This document shows positions 24,768 through 33,381 of a stretch of DNA of 64,000 nucleotides, piece after piece. The number at the start of each line of letters is the position of its first letter. The first letter of the stretch is position 1. The notes under the pieces are model-generated. The model saw nothing but the letters and a program-made list of their open reading frames with translations. It made no database searches and was not told the origin of the DNA. The DNA lies in assembly GCF_014267175.1 (NCBI RefSeq), contig NZ_JACMTR010000002.1:6039501-6103500 (forward strand), read 5' to 3'. This stretch comes from Pseudonocardia sp. C8. GTDB lineage: Bacteria > Actinomycetota > Actinomycetes > Mycobacteriales > Pseudonocardiaceae. The position numbers and the translations under genes are program-made.

Positions 24768-27388
24768 TCCGTCCCGGCGCCGGTGCGTCCGGTCCGGCCG
24801 GCGAGCAGCCGCTCGCAGGTCCGGACCAGCACCGGCGCCGCGTCGCGCACGGCGCGGGTCGCCGCCGGGTGCGCGGCCAGGTGCCGCCACCGCGCCAGCT
24901 CGTGCTCGGCGGCCCGGCACACGTCCTCGGGACCGGCGTCCTCGGGCAGCCCGAGCCGGGCCCGCGGCCCGGACCCGTGCCGGCCGAGCAGCCGCTCGGC
25001 GGCCTCCCGCAGGTCACCCGGCAGTGCCGCCCCCGCCGCCCCCGAACGTCCCAGTGACTCGGCGAGCTCGAACTCGACGAGCTCGTGCGCCTCGGCCCGC
25101 AGGCGCTCGGCGCGGTAGCGGAGCCGCTCGGCCGCCCGCGGCACCGGCCGGGCCACCCGCAGGACCTCGTCGAGGGTCCCCAGCGCCGACCGGGCCGCGC
25201 GCAGCCCGTCGCTCTCGGCGCCGGGCGGGATCCGGTCGAGCCACGCGGCGGCGGCGGCGAGCGCGGCCGCGTGCGCGGTGCCGGCGTAGGCCTCGGCGCC
25301 GTCCCGGAGCAGCCGGCGGACCTGGCCGCGGACCCCGGCCGGTCCCGGCTCCGCCTCCGGCGCGGGCGGGGCGGGCTCGGCCGGCTCCCAGCCGGCGGGC
25401 AGCGGGAGCGACCACAGCACGGTTGTCCCGGCTCCGGGCGCGGAGCGGACCGCGACCGTCCCGCCGACGGCCACCAACCGCACGGTGAGGTTCCGCAGCC
25501 CGCGCCCCCGGGTCGCGGGCGTGCCCGGGCCCGGGTCGGGGTCGAAGCCGGGGCCCTCGTCGCGGACCGCCATCCGCAGCGTCCCGTCCTGCTCGCTGAT
25601 GCGGACCGTCACCGGCGCGCCGCCGGCGTGCTTGCGGGCGTTGTTGACGGCCTCCAGGCAGCAGAAGTACGCGGTGTCCGCGATCTCGTCCGGGTAGCGC
25701 CGGTCGGCCGGGACACCGTCGTGCTCGATCGTCACCGGCGGGTCGGACCCGGACAGGGTGTCGCGCAGCACCGCGACGAGGCCCTGCCCGGCCAGCACCG
25801 CCGACGAGACCCCGCCGACCGTGTCGCCCAGCACCGACTCGGTCACGTCGACCTGCTCGAGCAGCCCGTCGAGGCGGGCCCGGGCCTGCTCCCGTTCCCC
25901 GGCGGAGACCAGGTGCTCCACCAGGCCGAGGCTGAGCCCGAGGGTGACGAGGTGGTGCTGGGCGCCGTCGTGCAGGTCCCGCTCGATCCGGCGCCGCTCG
26001 GCGTCCATCCGGGCGACGGCGTCCCGCCGGGCCGCCGCGATCCGCTCCCCGTGGGCCAGCGCCGCCCGCAGCTGGCGTTCCAGCTCGATGGCCGAGCGGT
26101 TCGCGTGCAGCACCACGCCGAGCCCGGCGGCGATGTCCGGCAGCAGGGTGCGCCACTCGCCCAGCAGCCCCTCCGCGGCCTCGCGGTCGACGGCGAGCTC
26201 GCCGAGCTCCTCGTCGCCCTGCCGGACCGCGACCCGCACCAGCGCGGCGCCGTCCACCGGTGCGGCCCGCTCCGCCGGCCAGGCGTACGTGCGGTCCCGC
26301 AACCCGGGCCGGTACACGGTCAGCCGGCAGACGCTCGCGCCCAGCGCCCGGCCGACCCCCTCGGCCACCCGGGCGAGGTCGGGCCCCTCCGCCGTCGAAG
26401 CCCGGGACAGCGCGGTGACCCCCGCCAGCACGCTGTACGGGGACGGCCGCGCGCCGTACAGCAGGCGGTCCACCCCCCGCTCCACCCGCAGGTACAGCGG
26501 GAGGAACCCGGCGGCCACCGGGAGCCCGGCCACGGCGGACGCCGCCACCGGCCCCATCCCGGCGGCGGTCAGCAGCGCGTGCAGGGCGCAGACGGCGCCA
26601 CCGGCGAGGGCCGCCACCAGCGTCACCGCCAGCCCGCGGCCGAACAGCCGCTCGGCCGCCTGCGCCCGGGGCCCGGTGCCGGCGGTGACCAGCGCCGCCG
26701 CGGCGACGGCGATCCAGGCCGCCCGGGCGAACCAGAACGGCAGCGCGATCGGGGGCCCGGCCGGGTCGCCGAGCGTCAGGCCGGGAATGCCGAGGGCGAC
26801 GAGCAGGACCGTGATCAGCGCCAGCACGGTCGCGATCACCACGGTCGCCGCCAGCGCGCAGAGCAGCAGCCGGATCCGCGCCCGCGGCCCGCCGGTGACG
26901 CCGCCCCGCAGCCGCGACCACAGCGCGACCAGCCCGGCCCCCGGCAGCAGGAACCCGGCGGACAGGACGGCGCCGGCCGCCGTCCCGGCCACGGCGGTGG
27001 CGGCCACCCCGGCCACGACGGCCGCGGCCCCCGCCGCCGCGGCCACCCGGCCGGCCCCGCCCCACCGGCCCGGTCCGGGGGCCGGGAACAGCACCAGCCC
27101 GCCGGCGGCGGTCGCGCACGCCACGGCGACCAGCCCGAGCCGCAGCACCGTCCCGGCTCCGAAGCCGGTCGCCGCGTCCAGGGCCGCGGCCGCCGCCCCG
27201 GCCTGCAGGTGGAACGCGCCGGCCGCGGCCGCCGACGCGACCGCCAGCAGCCGCAGCGAGCGGCCACCGGCCTGCCACAGCACGACGGCGAGCACCAGGC
27301 CCAGCCCGCTGCAGGCGTGGTCGAGCACCGCCTGCAGCATCGGCTCGGGCGGCGGCCCGGGTGGCGGCACGGCCTGCGCCCCGGTCAC
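24719..27388 (-). CDS. large multi-membrane NarL-type histidine kinase
   Basis: This 889-residue kinase has about ten hydrophobic Ala/Gly/Val-rich helices in the first 300 residues, then a GAF-like region (320-450). The HisKA_3 dimerisation box is IERDLHDGAQHHLVTLGLSL (His near 474) and a complete HATPase follows (EAVNNARKHAGG, VRDEGPGFDPD, RGRGLRNLTVRL). About 190 further residues, rich in Arg, Ala and Leu, follow the kinase core and look like an extra regulatory helix bundle. It overlaps the preceding kinase-like gene by 4 bases and its 3' end overlaps convergent sbnA. It is the only one of three kinase-like proteins in this operon with an intact ATP-binding domain. Confidence 0.87.
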   Translation of the reverse strand: MTGAQAVPPPGPPPEPMLQAVLDHACSGLGLVLAVVLWQAGGRSLRLLAVASAAAAGAFHLQAGAAAAALDAATGFGAGTVLRLGLVAVACATAAGGLVLFPAPGPGRWGGAGRVAAAAGAAAVVAGVAATAVAGTAAGAVLSAGFLLPGAGLVALWSRLRGGVTGGPRARIRLLLCALAATVVIATVLALITVLLVALGIPGLTLGDPAGPPIALPFWFARAAWIAVAAAALVTAGTGPRAQAAERLFGRGLAVTLVAALAGGAVCALHALLTAAGMGPVAASAVAGLPVAAGFLPLYLRVERGVDRLLYGARPSPYSVLAGVTALSRASTAEGPDLARVAEGVGRALGASVCRLTVYRPGLRDRTYAWPAERAAPVDGAALVRVAVRQGDEELGELAVDREAAEGLLGEWRTLLPDIAAGLGVVLHANRSAIELERQLRAALAHGERIAAARRDAVARMDAERRRIERDLHDGAQHHLVTLGLSLGLVEHLVSAGEREQARARLDGLLEQVDVTESVLGDTVGGVSSAVLAGQGLVAVLRDTLSGSDPPVTIEHDGVPADRRYPDEIADTAYFCCLEAVNNARKHAGGAPVTVRISEQDGTLRMAVRDEGPGFDPDPGPGTPATRGRGLRNLTVRLVAVGGTVAVRSAPGAGTTVLWSLPLPAGWEPAEPAPPAPEAEPGPAGVRGQVRRLLRDGAEAYAGTAHAAALAAAAAWLDRIPPGAESDGLRAARSALGTLDEVLRVARPVPRAAERLRYRAERLRAEAHELVEFELAESLGRSGAAGAALPGDLREAAERLLGRHGSGPRARLGLPEDAGPEDVCRAAEHELARWRHLAAHPAATRAVRDAAPVLVRTCERLLAGRTGRTGAGTDHAAARTGSPARTSSP

Positions 27389-28722
27389 GGTCCCACCCTC
27401 CCGGCCGTCACCGGCTCGACCAGCGGCTCGAGCCGTTCCGGGAGCCAGCCGTCCACCGCGACCGGGCCGGTGCCGGTGCCGGTGAGCTCGACGATGCCGC
27501 CGAGGGCGTCCAGCCGTTCGGCGTCGATCGCGAGCGCTTCCCGCAGCGCCCCGGCGTCGGCGCCGGGATCGGGGTCCTCGACCCGGACCGACAGCCGGCC
27601 CGCACCGTGCGCCAGCCGCACCAGCAGCTCCGGGCCCTCGGCCCGGGCCGCGAGGTGCTGCAGCGCCGACGCGGCCAGGTAGTAGACCCCCGACTCGATC
27701 TCCCAGTCGAGGCGCCGGTCCACGGCCGGCTCCAGCCGCACCGGCCGGGGGAGGTCGGCGATCAGCTCCTCCAGCGCGGCAGCCGGACCCTGGTCGCGCA
27801 GCACCGACGGGTAGACCCCGCGGGCGATCGCACGGAACCGCTCCAGCAGCTCCTCCAGGCCGGCCCGGGTCCGGGCCAGGCCGGCCCGGACCTCGCCGGG
27901 CGGCGCCCCGGCGGCCAGCTCGTCGCGGGCACCCCGCAGCCCGTCCCGCAGGGCGACCAGGCGGCCCGCGGTGGCGTGCGAGAGCTCCCCGACCAGCCGG
28001 CGACGCTCGACGTCGCGGGCCCGGCCGAGCCGCTCGCGGGACCGCTGCAGCTCGTCGGCCAGCTCGTCGGCCCGGCGGACGCGCCGCTCCAGCTCGATCC
28101 CGTGCTGCACCTCGCGCAGCAACGCGCCGGCCCCGTTCGCGAGGTCCTGCAGGAGCCTGCGGTCGTCCGCGGTCACCGCGGCGCCGCCCATGCCGATCGC
28201 GAGCGCGGCCCGCAGCTGGTCCCCGTCGAGCACCGGCACGACGTGGTCGGTGTCCGGCCGGGCGAGCAGCACCGCCAGGCCCGGCACGGAGAGCTCCCCG
28301 GCGCCGTCGGTGCCGCCGGTGTCACCGGGCGGGTGGACGGCGGCCGCGACCAGCCGGTCCTCGACGGCCAACCACACCACGGCCCGCGCCGCCCCGGTGC
28401 CCTCGGCGACGACCTCGGCCAGCCCCGGCAGGGCGGCCGGCAGGCTCCCGGCCCGGATCCGGGCGCCGGCCCGGGCGAGCACCGAGTACGGCGTGCCGGC
28501 GCGGTGCGGGTCCAGCCGCCGGGCCCACCGGTCGAGCCGGGGCAGGGCGGCGACCGTGCCCAGCGCGCCCACGGCGGCGGCCGCGAACGGCAGCAGGACC
28601 GCGACCGGGCCCGCCCACCCGCCGGCGACCCCGACGAGCAGCACGAACACGGCGAGCACGCCGGCCGCGACGGCCAGCGGGCGGACGATCCGCGCAGCCA
28701 GTGCCCGACCCATCTCCACCAC
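27385..28722 (-). CDS. kinase-like membrane protein, degenerate ATPase
   Basis: This 445-residue protein has two N-terminal membrane helices (11-60), a GAF-like domain (about 75-215) and a HisKA_3-like helix pair with a His in RRRLVGELSHATAGRLVAL. In the following ATPase-like part, the N-box expected as EAxxNxxKHA reads SALQHLAARA, so the Mg-ligand Asn is missing and nucleotide binding is doubtful. It probably acts as a dimer partner or sensor for the complete kinase that follows with an ATGA overlap. The GTG at 28722 follows GGGAGCGG; the ATG at 28713 is an alternative. Confidence 0.8.
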   Translation of the reverse strand: MVEMGRALAARIVRPLAVAAGVLAVFVLLVGVAGGWAGPVAVLLPFAAAAVGALGTVAALPRLDRWARRLDPHRAGTPYSVLARAGARIRAGSLPAALPGLAEVVAEGTGAARAVVWLAVEDRLVAAAVHPPGDTGGTDGAGELSVPGLAVLLARPDTDHVVPVLDGDQLRAALAIGMGGAAVTADDRRLLQDLANGAGALLREVQHGIELERRVRRADELADELQRSRERLGRARDVERRRLVGELSHATAGRLVALRDGLRGARDELAAGAPPGEVRAGLARTRAGLEELLERFRAIARGVYPSVLRDQGPAAALEELIADLPRPVRLEPAVDRRLDWEIESGVYYLAASALQHLAARAEGPELLVRLAHGAGRLSVRVEDPDPGADAGALREALAIDAERLDALGGIVELTGTGTGPVAVDGWLPERLEPLVEPVTAGRVGP

Positions 28723-28772
28723 CCGCTCCCGGATCCGAGCAGCGCAACGCTAGCGCCACCGCCCGGCCCGGG

Positions 28773-29435
28773 TCAGCCGCCGTCCTGCGAGCGGAGGTAG
28801 GTCAGCACCGCCAGCACCCGCCGGTGCTGCTCACCGGCCTCGGCGGTCAGCCCGAGCTTGCCGAAGATGTTCGCGATGTGCTTCTCGACGGCCTTGGGCG
28901 TCACGTAGAGCTGGGCGGCGATCCCGGTGTTCGACCGGCCCTCCGCCATCAGCCGCAGCACGTCGAGCTCCCGCTCGGTGAGCCCGCGCAGCGCGTCCCG
29001 CCGGTCCCCGCGCGGCCGCTCGACCAGCCGCTTGGCCAGCACCGGCTCGATCACGATCTCGCCGTCCCGGATCCGGTCGAGGGTGTCGGTGAGGACCTCG
29101 ACGCTGCCCACCTTCTCCTTGAGCCGGTAGCCGATCGCGTCGGTGCCGATGGCGAGGATCCGCATCAGGTAGTGCGACTCGGCGTAGTGCGACAGGAACA
29201 GCAGGCCCATCTGCGGGTGGAGCGCGCGCAGCCGTTCGGCGGTGACCAGCCCGCCGTCCGGCTCCGGCGGCATCCGGATGTCGAGGATCGCGACGTCGGC
29301 GCGTTCCCGGGTCAGGATCGCGACCAGCTCGTCCCCGCCGGCCGCGCAGCCGACGACCTCGTGCCCGGCCGCCCGCAACAGCATCAGCAGGCCTTCCCGG
29401 AACAGCGCGCCGTCCTCGGCCAGGGCTACCCGCAC
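28773..29435 (-). CDS. LuxR/NarL-family response regulator
   Basis: This 220-residue protein has a receiver domain (VALAEDGALFREGL; phospho-Asp in VAILDIRMPPEPDGG; Lys in YRLKEKVGS) and a C-terminal LuxR helix-turn-helix (LTERELDVLRLMAEGRSNTGIA, then VTPKAVEKHIANIFGKLGL). The GTG at 29435 overlaps the upstream kinase-like gene by 10 bases and follows GAGG. It is the only DNA-binding output of the operon, so it is the candidate binder of the 15-bp motif found upstream of this operon and in the pls/sbnA region. Confidence 0.92.
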   Translation of the reverse strand: MRVALAEDGALFREGLLMLLRAAGHEVVGCAAGGDELVAILTRERADVAILDIRMPPEPDGGLVTAERLRALHPQMGLLFLSHYAESHYLMRILAIGTDAIGYRLKEKVGSVEVLTDTLDRIRDGEIVIEPVLAKRLVERPRGDRRDALRGLTERELDVLRLMAEGRSNTGIAAQLYVTPKAVEKHIANIFGKLGLTAEAGEQHRRVLAVLTYLRSQDGG

Positions 29436-30043
29436 GGGAACCTCGCAGTGATCGTCGTCGTGTCCGGTGTGCTGCCCGCGGTGACCACGACCGACCCGCC
29501 GAGCGGCCCGGCGCCGTCCCGGAAGTGGCTCGCGTGCGCCACGTCGGCGCCGTCCATCCGGAGCAGCAGGTCGCCGCGGTCCCGGCGGGCGGTCAGCGTG
29601 ATCCGCCCGGCCGGGCGGCCCAGCCCGGCGACCACGGCGAAGTAGGCGGCGCCCTCGGCCGCCGGACCGAACCGCTCGTCCGGGACGTCGATCGTGGCGG
29701 GGACGCCGCGGCGGCCGGTCTCCTCGCGCAGCGCCGGCCCCAGCCCGGCCTCGTCGAGCAGGGGCGGGTAGAGCTCGGCGGCGATCCCGCGCAGCTCCTG
29801 GAGCACGGCGTGCAGCTCGTCCTGGACGTCGTCGACGGCCTCGTGCAGCTCGGCGTCGTCGTCGGGGAGCCGGCACCGGACGAGGCCGAGCCGCAGCGCG
29901 AGGGCCGAGATGCGCAGCGCGGCACCGTCGTGCAACCTGCGCTCCAGCGCCCGCCGGTGCGACCACTGCGGCCAGCCGGCGGCGCGGCCGTCCGGTGACG
30001 GGGGGACCGCGTCCGCGCCCCGCCACACCGGATCGACCGTCAT
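29426..30043 (-). CDS. small soluble HisKA_3-type kinase-like protein
   Basis: This 205-residue protein has no membrane segment. The phospho-accepting box is RRALERRLHDGAALRISALA with further helices typical of HisKA_3 (ELHAVLQELRGIAAELYPPLL). The ATPase portion is short: no N-box is visible and only a weak C-terminal lobe remains (GAGPLGGSVVVTAGSTPDTTT). It may serve as a phosphotransfer or dimerisation partner for the full-length kinase. It is the first gene of the four-gene signalling operon, about 160 bp from the divergent Hsp70-like gene. Confidence 0.78.
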   Translation of the reverse strand: MTVDPVWRGADAVPPSPDGRAAGWPQWSHRRALERRLHDGAALRISALALRLGLVRCRLPDDDAELHEAVDDVQDELHAVLQELRGIAAELYPPLLDEAGLGPALREETGRRGVPATIDVPDERFGPAAEGAAYFAVVAGLGRPAGRITLTARRDRGDLLLRMDGADVAHASHFRDGAGPLGGSVVVTAGSTPDTTTITARFPCG

Positions 30044-30099
30044 CGGTCGATCGTGCCGCCCTCGCGCGGGTGGAGGAAGCGTGCGGGCCCCACCCGGAC

Positions 30100-30114
30100 G
30101 TAGGGACAGCCCCC
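30100..30114 (-). promoter_or_regulatory. shared 15-bp motif, copy 2 (signalling operon)
   Basis: GTAGGGACAGCCCCC on the plus strand is the exact reverse complement of the 15-mer at 23667-23681. It lies 57 bp upstream of the kinase-like start (30043) and in the shared divergent region with the Hsp70-like gene (30206). Both copies have the same orientation relative to the minus-strand operon they precede. Confidence 0.6.
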
Positions 30115-30205
30115 TTGTGCGCAGGAAAAAGTCGTGGCATGAGCGTGTAACACCGCGGCTACTGTGGCGAGGGTCACGACATCACCGAGATGTGGAGGTG
30201 GGTCG

Positions 30206-33091
30206 GTGGCCTACAGCCTGGGCGTCGATCTGGGCACGACCTTCGTCGCCGCCGCGGTCGCGCACGCCTCGCAGGTCGAGATGTTCACCCTCGGGGACCG
30301 GAGCGTCGTGTCCCCGGCGGCCGTGTACGCCCGCGAGGACGGCGAGCTGGTCACCGGCGACGCCGCGGTCCGGCGGGCCGTGAGCAATCCCGACCGGGTG
30401 TGCCGGGAGTTCAAGCGGCGTCTCGGCGACCCCACGCCGGTGATCCTCAGCGGGTCGGCGTACCCGGTCTCGATGCTGCTCGGGGCCGTGCTGCGCGACG
30501 TCGTCGCCCGGGTGACCGACACCGAGGGGGAGCCCCCGGAGCGCCTCGTGCTCACCCATCCCGCGAACTGGGGCCCGTACCGGCGCGAGCTGTTCGACGA
30601 GGTGCCGGAGGCCGCCGGGCTCACCGACGGGCGCATCGCGGTGCAGCGCGCGGTCACCGAACCCGAGGCGGCGGCCGCGCACTACGCGGCGTCGCGCCGG
30701 CTCGGCGAGGGCGACACGGTCGCCGTGTACGACCTCGGCGGCGGGACGTTCGACGCGACCGTGCTGCGCAAGCAGGCCGACGGCATCGAGATCCTCGGCA
30801 CCCCGGAGGGCATCGAGCGGCTCGGCGGCGTGGACTTCGACGAGGCGATCCTGTCCTACGTCAACTACCAGGCCGGTGGTGCCCTGACCGAGCTCGATCT
30901 GGGCGACCTGCAGACCTCGGTGGCGATGGCCCGGCTCCGCCAGGACTGCGTGCTGGCCAAGGAGGCCCTCTCGATCGACACCGAGACGACGATCCCGGTG
31001 TTCCTGCCACAGCGGCACTTCGACGTCCGGCTCACCCTGACCGAGTTCGAGAACATGATCCGCGCCCAGATCGAGTCGACGATCGGGGCGCTCACCCGCA
31101 CCCTGCAGTCGGCCCGGGTCACGCCGGACGACCTCAGCGCGGTGCTGCTGGTCGGCGGCTCCTCGCGGATCCCGCTGGTCGCCCGGATGCTCTCCGAAGA
31201 GCTGGGGCGTCCGATCGTGGTCGACACCCACCCCAAGTACGCGGTCGCACTCGGCGCCGCCGAGCTGGCCCGCGGCGAGGCGGGCACGGCCCCGGCAGCG
31301 GCCGGGGCACCGGCCACGAACGGCCACGCCGCCGGGACGGGCCTGCCGCGGCCCGCCGAGCCGGCTCCCGCCGCGGGCGGTCTGCCCCGGCCGCCCGGGA
31401 AGGCTCCCGCCGCGGGTGTCCTGCCCCGGCCGCCGGGGACGGCCGAGCCCGCGGCCGCGGCCGGTGCGCTGCCGCGCCCCGGTGGAGCGGCCGGTGCCGG
31501 TGGGCTGCCCCGCCCGCCCGCCTCGGCCGGGCCCCCACGCCCGCCCGCCGCGGTGGGCGCCGGGTCCGCCGTGCCGGACGGCGGGGGCGCCGACCCGGAG
31601 GCCACCCGCGCGCTCGCCGCGCACGGACCGGCGGCGAGCGCCGCACCGCCCGGCACCGACGCACCGCCGGGCTCCGCCACGTCGTCCCGGGGGGCCGGGT
31701 CGTCCGGCGGTCCCGGGCCGGGCATGCCGGCCTGGGCCGCGCCCGGGGCCGCCGGATCCGGGACGTCCGGGCCGGCGGCGCCGGGGTCCGGGGCGCCCGG
31801 CCGTCCGTCGTGGGCGGCCGGTCCCGCGAACGCGGGCCGGGGCGGTACGGGGACCGCGGAGCCTCCGGCCGCACCCGGAGGAACCGGGGGACCCGGCGGG
31901 GCCGGGAACGCTCCTCCGCCGGGTGGCATCGGCGCCGGCACCCCGCCGCCGTCACCGGACGGCGGCCGTCGCAGCCGGAGCCGGCTGCTGGCCGTCGCGG
32001 TCGTCGCGGTGCTCGCCCTCGCGGCGGGCGCGGTCTACCTCGGCACCGGCGGCTACGGCCTGCTCCTCGGAGACAGCAGTGCCCAGACCGGCCAGCCCGA
32101 ACAGCCGGGCGGCTCGGGCAGCTCGGAGGAGTCGGGCGGGTCCCCCGAGGCGCCCCCGACGGAGCAGGAGATCGCCGTCGCGGTCCCGATCCCGACCCTC
32201 GGGGAGGTCATCCCGGCCGGGCCGACGTCGGGCTTCGCCGCTGTGTCCCCGAACGGCCGGCTCGTGTACGTGGCCAACCGGGCGGCGGGCGTCGTCACCG
32301 TGATCGACACCTCGGTCAACAAGATCACCGCCACGATCGCGGTCCCGGCCGGCCCGCCCCAGTACGTGGCGTTCGCCCCGGACGGCAGGCACGTCTACGT
32401 CAGCGTCTTCAACGAGGCGCGGACGATCGCCGCGGTCGCGGTCCTCGACACCACCACGAACTCGGTGGTCGCGACGGTGCCGGTGCAGACCCGGCCGTTC
32501 GCGCTCGCCGTCACCCCCGACGGGTCCAAGGTCTACGTGCCCAACCACGACTCCGGCACCGTCTCGGTGATCGACACGTCGACGAACCAGGTGACCAGCG
32601 AGATCCGGGTGGCGCCCAACCCGCACTGGGTCGCGATGTCCCCGGACGGCTCCCGATTCTACACCGCGAACCACGAGTCGAACCTGATCACCGTGCTGGA
32701 CACGGCGAACGACCAGGTCGTCGCGCAGATCCCGGTCCAGAAGAGCCCGCACAGCGTCGCGGTCAACCCGTCCCGCCCGCTGGTCGCCAACGTCAACTAC
32801 GACGCCGCGTCGGTGTCGTTCAGCGACACCGGCACGAACGAGGTCGTCGCCACGGTGCCGGTCGGGCGGAACCCGCAGGCCATCGCCTGGTCGCCGGACG
32901 GCCGGTTCGTCTACACCGCGAACGTCACCGACAACACCGTCTCGGTGATCAGCGCCGACACCTTCGCCGTCACGGCGACGCTGCCCGTGGGCAACGGCCC
33001 GACCAGCGTCGCGGTGCTGCCGAACGGCGAGCAGGCCTACGTCACCAACCTCAAGGACGGGACCCTGACGATGCTCGACATCGCGGGCTGA
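30206..33091 (+). CDS. Hsp70-like ATPase fused to extracellular YVTN beta-propeller
   Basis: This 961-residue protein has an actin/Hsp70-type ATPase at residues 1-365 (LGVDLGTTFVAAAV; YDLGGGTFDATV; LLVGGSSRIPLVARML). A Pro/Gly/Ala linker (about 365-595) follows, then a basic stop-transfer patch and one membrane helix (LLAVAVVAVLALAAGAVYL), then a C-terminal propeller of about seven YVTN/YncE repeats (GRLVYVANRAAGVVTVIDT; GSKVYVPNHDSGTVSVIDT). The topology puts the ATPase in the cytosol and the propeller outside. No Hsp70 substrate-binding domain is present. The GTG at 30206 follows GGAGGTGGG. It is divergent from the signalling operon. It could be a transmembrane sensor or scaffold; function unknown. 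Confidence 0.9.
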   Translation: MAYSLGVDLGTTFVAAAVAHASQVEMFTLGDRSVVSPAAVYAREDGELVTGDAAVRRAVSNPDRVCREFKRRLGDPTPVILSGSAYPVSMLLGAVLRDVVARVTDTEGEPPERLVLTHPANWGPYRRELFDEVPEAAGLTDGRIAVQRAVTEPEAAAAHYAASRRLGEGDTVAVYDLGGGTFDATVLRKQADGIEILGTPEGIERLGGVDFDEAILSYVNYQAGGALTELDLGDLQTSVAMARLRQDCVLAKEALSIDTETTIPVFLPQRHFDVRLTLTEFENMIRAQIESTIGALTRTLQSARVTPDDLSAVLLVGGSSRIPLVARMLSEELGRPIVVDTHPKYAVALGAAELARGEAGTAPAAAGAPATNGHAAGTGLPRPAEPAPAAGGLPRPPGKAPAAGVLPRPPGTAEPAAAAGALPRPGGAAGAGGLPRPPASAGPPRPPAAVGAGSAVPDGGGADPEATRALAAHGPAASAAPPGTDAPPGSATSSRGAGSSGGPGPGMPAWAAPGAAGSGTSGPAAPGSGAPGRPSWAAGPANAGRGGTGTAEPPAAPGGTGGPGGAGNAPPPGGIGAGTPPPSPDGGRRSRSRLLAVAVVAVLALAAGAVYLGTGGYGLLLGDSSAQTGQPEQPGGSGSSEESGGSPEAPPTEQEIAVAVPIPTLGEVIPAGPTSGFAAVSPNGRLVYVANRAAGVVTVIDTSVNKITATIAVPAGPPQYVAFAPDGRHVYVSVFNEARTIAAVAVLDTTTNSVVATVPVQTRPFALAVTPDGSKVYVPNHDSGTVSVIDTSTNQVTSEIRVAPNPHWVAMSPDGSRFYTANHESNLITVLDTANDQVVAQIPVQKSPHSVAVNPSRPLVANVNYDAASVSFSDTGTNEVVATVPVGRNPQAIAWSPDGRFVYTANVTDNTVSVISADTFAVTATLPVGNGPTSVAVLPNGEQAYVTNLKDGTLTMLDIAG

Positions 33092-33099
33092 GCGGGACG

Positions 33100-33381
33100 T
33101 CAGCCGCCGGCGAAGGGGGGCAGCACGTCGAGGGTGCGGGCCCCGCCGAGCGCGGCGGCGCGGTCCCGCACCGCCACCTCGTCGAGCAGGAAGCTGCAGC
33201 GCTCCAGCACGCGGCCCAGCTCGGTGCCGTGCGCGTCGCGGACCGCGGCGACCGCGTCGGCGACGGACGCGCCGTCCGGGAGCTCGACGGTCTCCTCGGG
33301 GGTGCCGGCGGCGGCCTTGGCGGCGGCGAAGTAGCGCACGGTCAGCGTGCGGGTGGTGACGGTGGTCGGCACGGGGTTCAT
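33100..33381 (-). CDS. moaD: molybdopterin synthase small subunit MoaD
   Basis: This 93-residue ubiquitin-fold protein ends in PPFAGG, the Gly-Gly tail that is thiocarboxylated to donate sulphur to molybdopterin. The core ELPDGASVADAVAAV and the residues before the tail fit MoaD/ThiS proteins. The ATG at 33381 overlaps the moaA stop, so moaA-moaD form an operon. The longer upstream frame overlaps moaA and is rejected. The gene ends 8 bp from the convergent Hsp70-propeller gene. Confidence 0.92.
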   Translation of the reverse strand: MNPVPTTVTTRTLTVRYFAAAKAAAGTPEETVELPDGASVADAVAAVRDAHGTELGRVLERCSFLLDEVAVRDRAAALGGARTLDVLPPFAGG

